Of a stretch of DNA of 64,000 nt, positions 62,345 to 64,000 are shown piece after piece. Within the stretch, counting starts at the first letter, position 1. Each line of letters starts with the position of its first letter. The translations under genes and the position numbers were made by a program. Below the pieces are notes generated by a model, which saw only the letters and a list, made by a program, of their open reading frames with translations, was not told the origin of the DNA and searched no databases. The DNA is taken from positions 4,665,881 to 4,729,880 of the forward strand of contig CM055113.1 in assembly GCA_029204225.1 (NCBI GenBank), read 5' to 3'. This DNA is from Diphasiastrum complanatum (taxonomy: Eukaryota; Streptophyta; Lycopodiopsida; Lycopodiales; Lycopodiaceae).

Positions 62345-63960
62345 GGACGACCAGAAGAAGGATCATCCCATCTACTATGTGAGTCAACAGCTCAGTGCAT
62401 CAGAGAATAATTATTCGGCTATAGAAAGGGAAGCACTTGGCATGATTTTCACTGTTAAAAAATTTCGGCATTACTTGCTGGGATATGCATTTATTTTTCA
62501 TGTGGATCATTATGCTCTTAAGTATCCTGTAAATAAACCAGATCTATCAAGACGAATTGCTCGATGGGTTCTACTTTTGCAGGAATTCACTTATCAAGTA
62601 GAGCTTCGTCAAGGAAAATATCATACGAATGTTGATTATCAATTGCGACTCACCACTGGAAAAACTAAAGACCCTATCAATGATGATTTTCCAGACGGAC
62701 ATTTGTTCAAGATTTCATCTACAAATTCGCTATATTCTGATATCATTACTTATCTTAAGGATCAAATATATCCGGATGGTTACGATTTGGAGCAAAAGAC
62801 AGTTTTTCAATATAAGGTAGCACCTTAAAAACAATTATTAACAATGTTCTGTACAAGCTTGGTGCTGACCGTCAACTACGAAGATGTCTCAAAACTAAAG
62901 ACATTAAAAAGGTCGTTAAGGCCTTACACTCAGAAGATGTTGGTGGACATTTTGCTTTGAAGAATACAGTTAATAAGATATTGACTGCCAAGTACTGGTG
63001 GCCAACAATGTTCAAGGATGTGTCAAACTTTATTCGTTCATGTGATCCATGCTAGAGATCTGGTAAGCCTACAAAAGCAATGAATTGGCAGTTGACAGCA
63101 ATCCTGCCTCTTGCACCATTCGAGAAGTGGGGGATTGACTTTGTCGGTCCAATCAAACCTGTTACCCGACATATGAAATGTCGTTACATTCTAGTTGCAA
63201 CGGATTATGCTACCAAGGACGTTGAAGCAGAGGCGACGAAACGAAACGATGCAAAAACTGTCGCGATGTTCTTATTCAAATATATCATCACCATATATGG
63301 TTGTCCACTCGAACTAGTAAGCGACCGAGGTACACATTTTTTAAATGACACTATACGGTTGCTGACAACTTATTTCCTAATCAAATACAGAAAAACTACA
63401 CCGTATAATCCAAAAGCAAACGGGTTGACAGAAAGAACTAATGGAATTTTATGTAAGATCCTGAACAAGATTACTATTGCACATGCAATGGATTGGGATC
63501 AGAAACTACCATCAGTTCTCTGGGCTTATTGCAACATAGAGAAAATCACGACGAAACAGACACCATATTTTCTTATGTATGGTATGCATCCTATTTTGCC
63601 AATTGAATTTGAGGTGAAGACATTTCGTATTCAAGCTCAACGAACAGATGTAGAATGTATAAACGAAAGGTTGACTAATATTGAAGAACTAGCTGAAGCT
63701 CATGAGACTTCACAAAAACTAACGGAGGAAATCCAGGAACAAAGAAAGAAGAAATATGACAGTCATATAAAAAAATGTGATCTTAAAGCTAATGACTAGG
63801 CGCTGATATATGACAGTCGTCATCAAAAGTTCCCTGGAAAACTCCATATGCGATGGCTTGGATCGTATAAAGTCATAGAGGTGTTTGACAATGGTTCTGT
63901 GCAACTTCAATCACTTGAAGGTGAACTATTACCTACATGTATTAATGGGTCCAGACTGAA
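62345..63960 (+). pseudogene. Ty3/gypsy pol fragment: RNase H and integrase
   Basis: From about 62349 the frame shows Ty3-type RNase H (YYVSQQLSASENNYSAIEREALG; FRHYLLGY; NKPDLSRRIARWVLLLQEF). A frameshift near 62830 leads to the integrase zinc-binding region (GGHFALKNTVNKI, then AKYWWPTMFKD and CDPC followed by a TAG near 63055). The integrase core has all three acidic residues: GIDFVGPI, VSDRGTHF and NGLTERTN. A TAG at 63797-63799 precedes the C-terminal module (KFPGKLHMRWLGSYKV), which runs to about 63960. The domain order RNase H before integrase is diagnostic of Ty3/gypsy. No chromodomain is visible. RT is missing at the 5' side and the window ends before any LTR. Confidence 0.9.
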
Positions 63961-64000
63961 AAATACTACCTTTGACCAATTTTTTTATTTATTTTAATTA

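Overview
The window looks like nuclear DNA of a land plant with a large, repeat-filled genome. The reasons are Ty1/copia LTR retrotransposons with the usual plant primer-binding site TGGTATCAGAGC, a Ty3/gypsy fragment, a CACTA-like terminus, Helitron-like termini, plant gene fragments (a 2-oxoglutarate dioxygenase first exon and an SRA domain) and very long CT/GA microsatellites. The species cannot be named from sequence alone. Nothing looks like a bacterial operon, and I found no complete host gene.

Layout. 1-9190: an old copia element on the minus strand (E), split by a young plus-strand copia element A (2546-8113, LTRs differing at one base by eye, TSD TTCAT). A carries gag, but its pol is replaced by a long ORF of unknown function. 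9240-15200: an intron-containing transposase-like pseudogene and an old copia gag relic, both minus. 17270-23694: element B, a near-complete copia element (TSD CCACA) whose single gag-pol frame is cut by one TAG in RNase H. 24216-32219: a minus-strand composite (C/D, TSD CAAAT) with three LTRs. Its 1342-codon ORF is an in-frame chimera, B-type gag-protease-integrase-half RT fused to the A-type 3' ORF. 33225-35120: older LTR and copia RT/RNase H remains. 37281-38241: a 321-bp tandem repeat. 38242-46259 and 54737-57650: three Helitron-like ends (hairpin, 7 nt, CTAG) closing long arrays of CT/GA microsatellites and a GC-rich minisatellite. 46620-47441: a possible 5' end of a nuclear gene. 47575-51183: decayed copia element F. 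52697-54111: an unidentified pseudogene. 58694-59640: SRA and dioxygenase fragments. 60690-61030: a possible Ulp1-like fragment. 62345-63960: a Ty3/gypsy RNase H-integrase fragment running to the window edge.

How the parts relate. A, B, C and D form one interacting family. They share R-U5 and a leader of about 1.1 kb with only a few differences, while U3 and gag differ. This fits an autonomous lineage mobilising a pol-less partner and exchanging sequence with it by template switching. D is direct evidence of such exchange, with its junction inside a 13-nt identity. Older elements are broken mainly by stops that single C-to-T (or G-to-A) changes can explain, as expected for methylated repeats.
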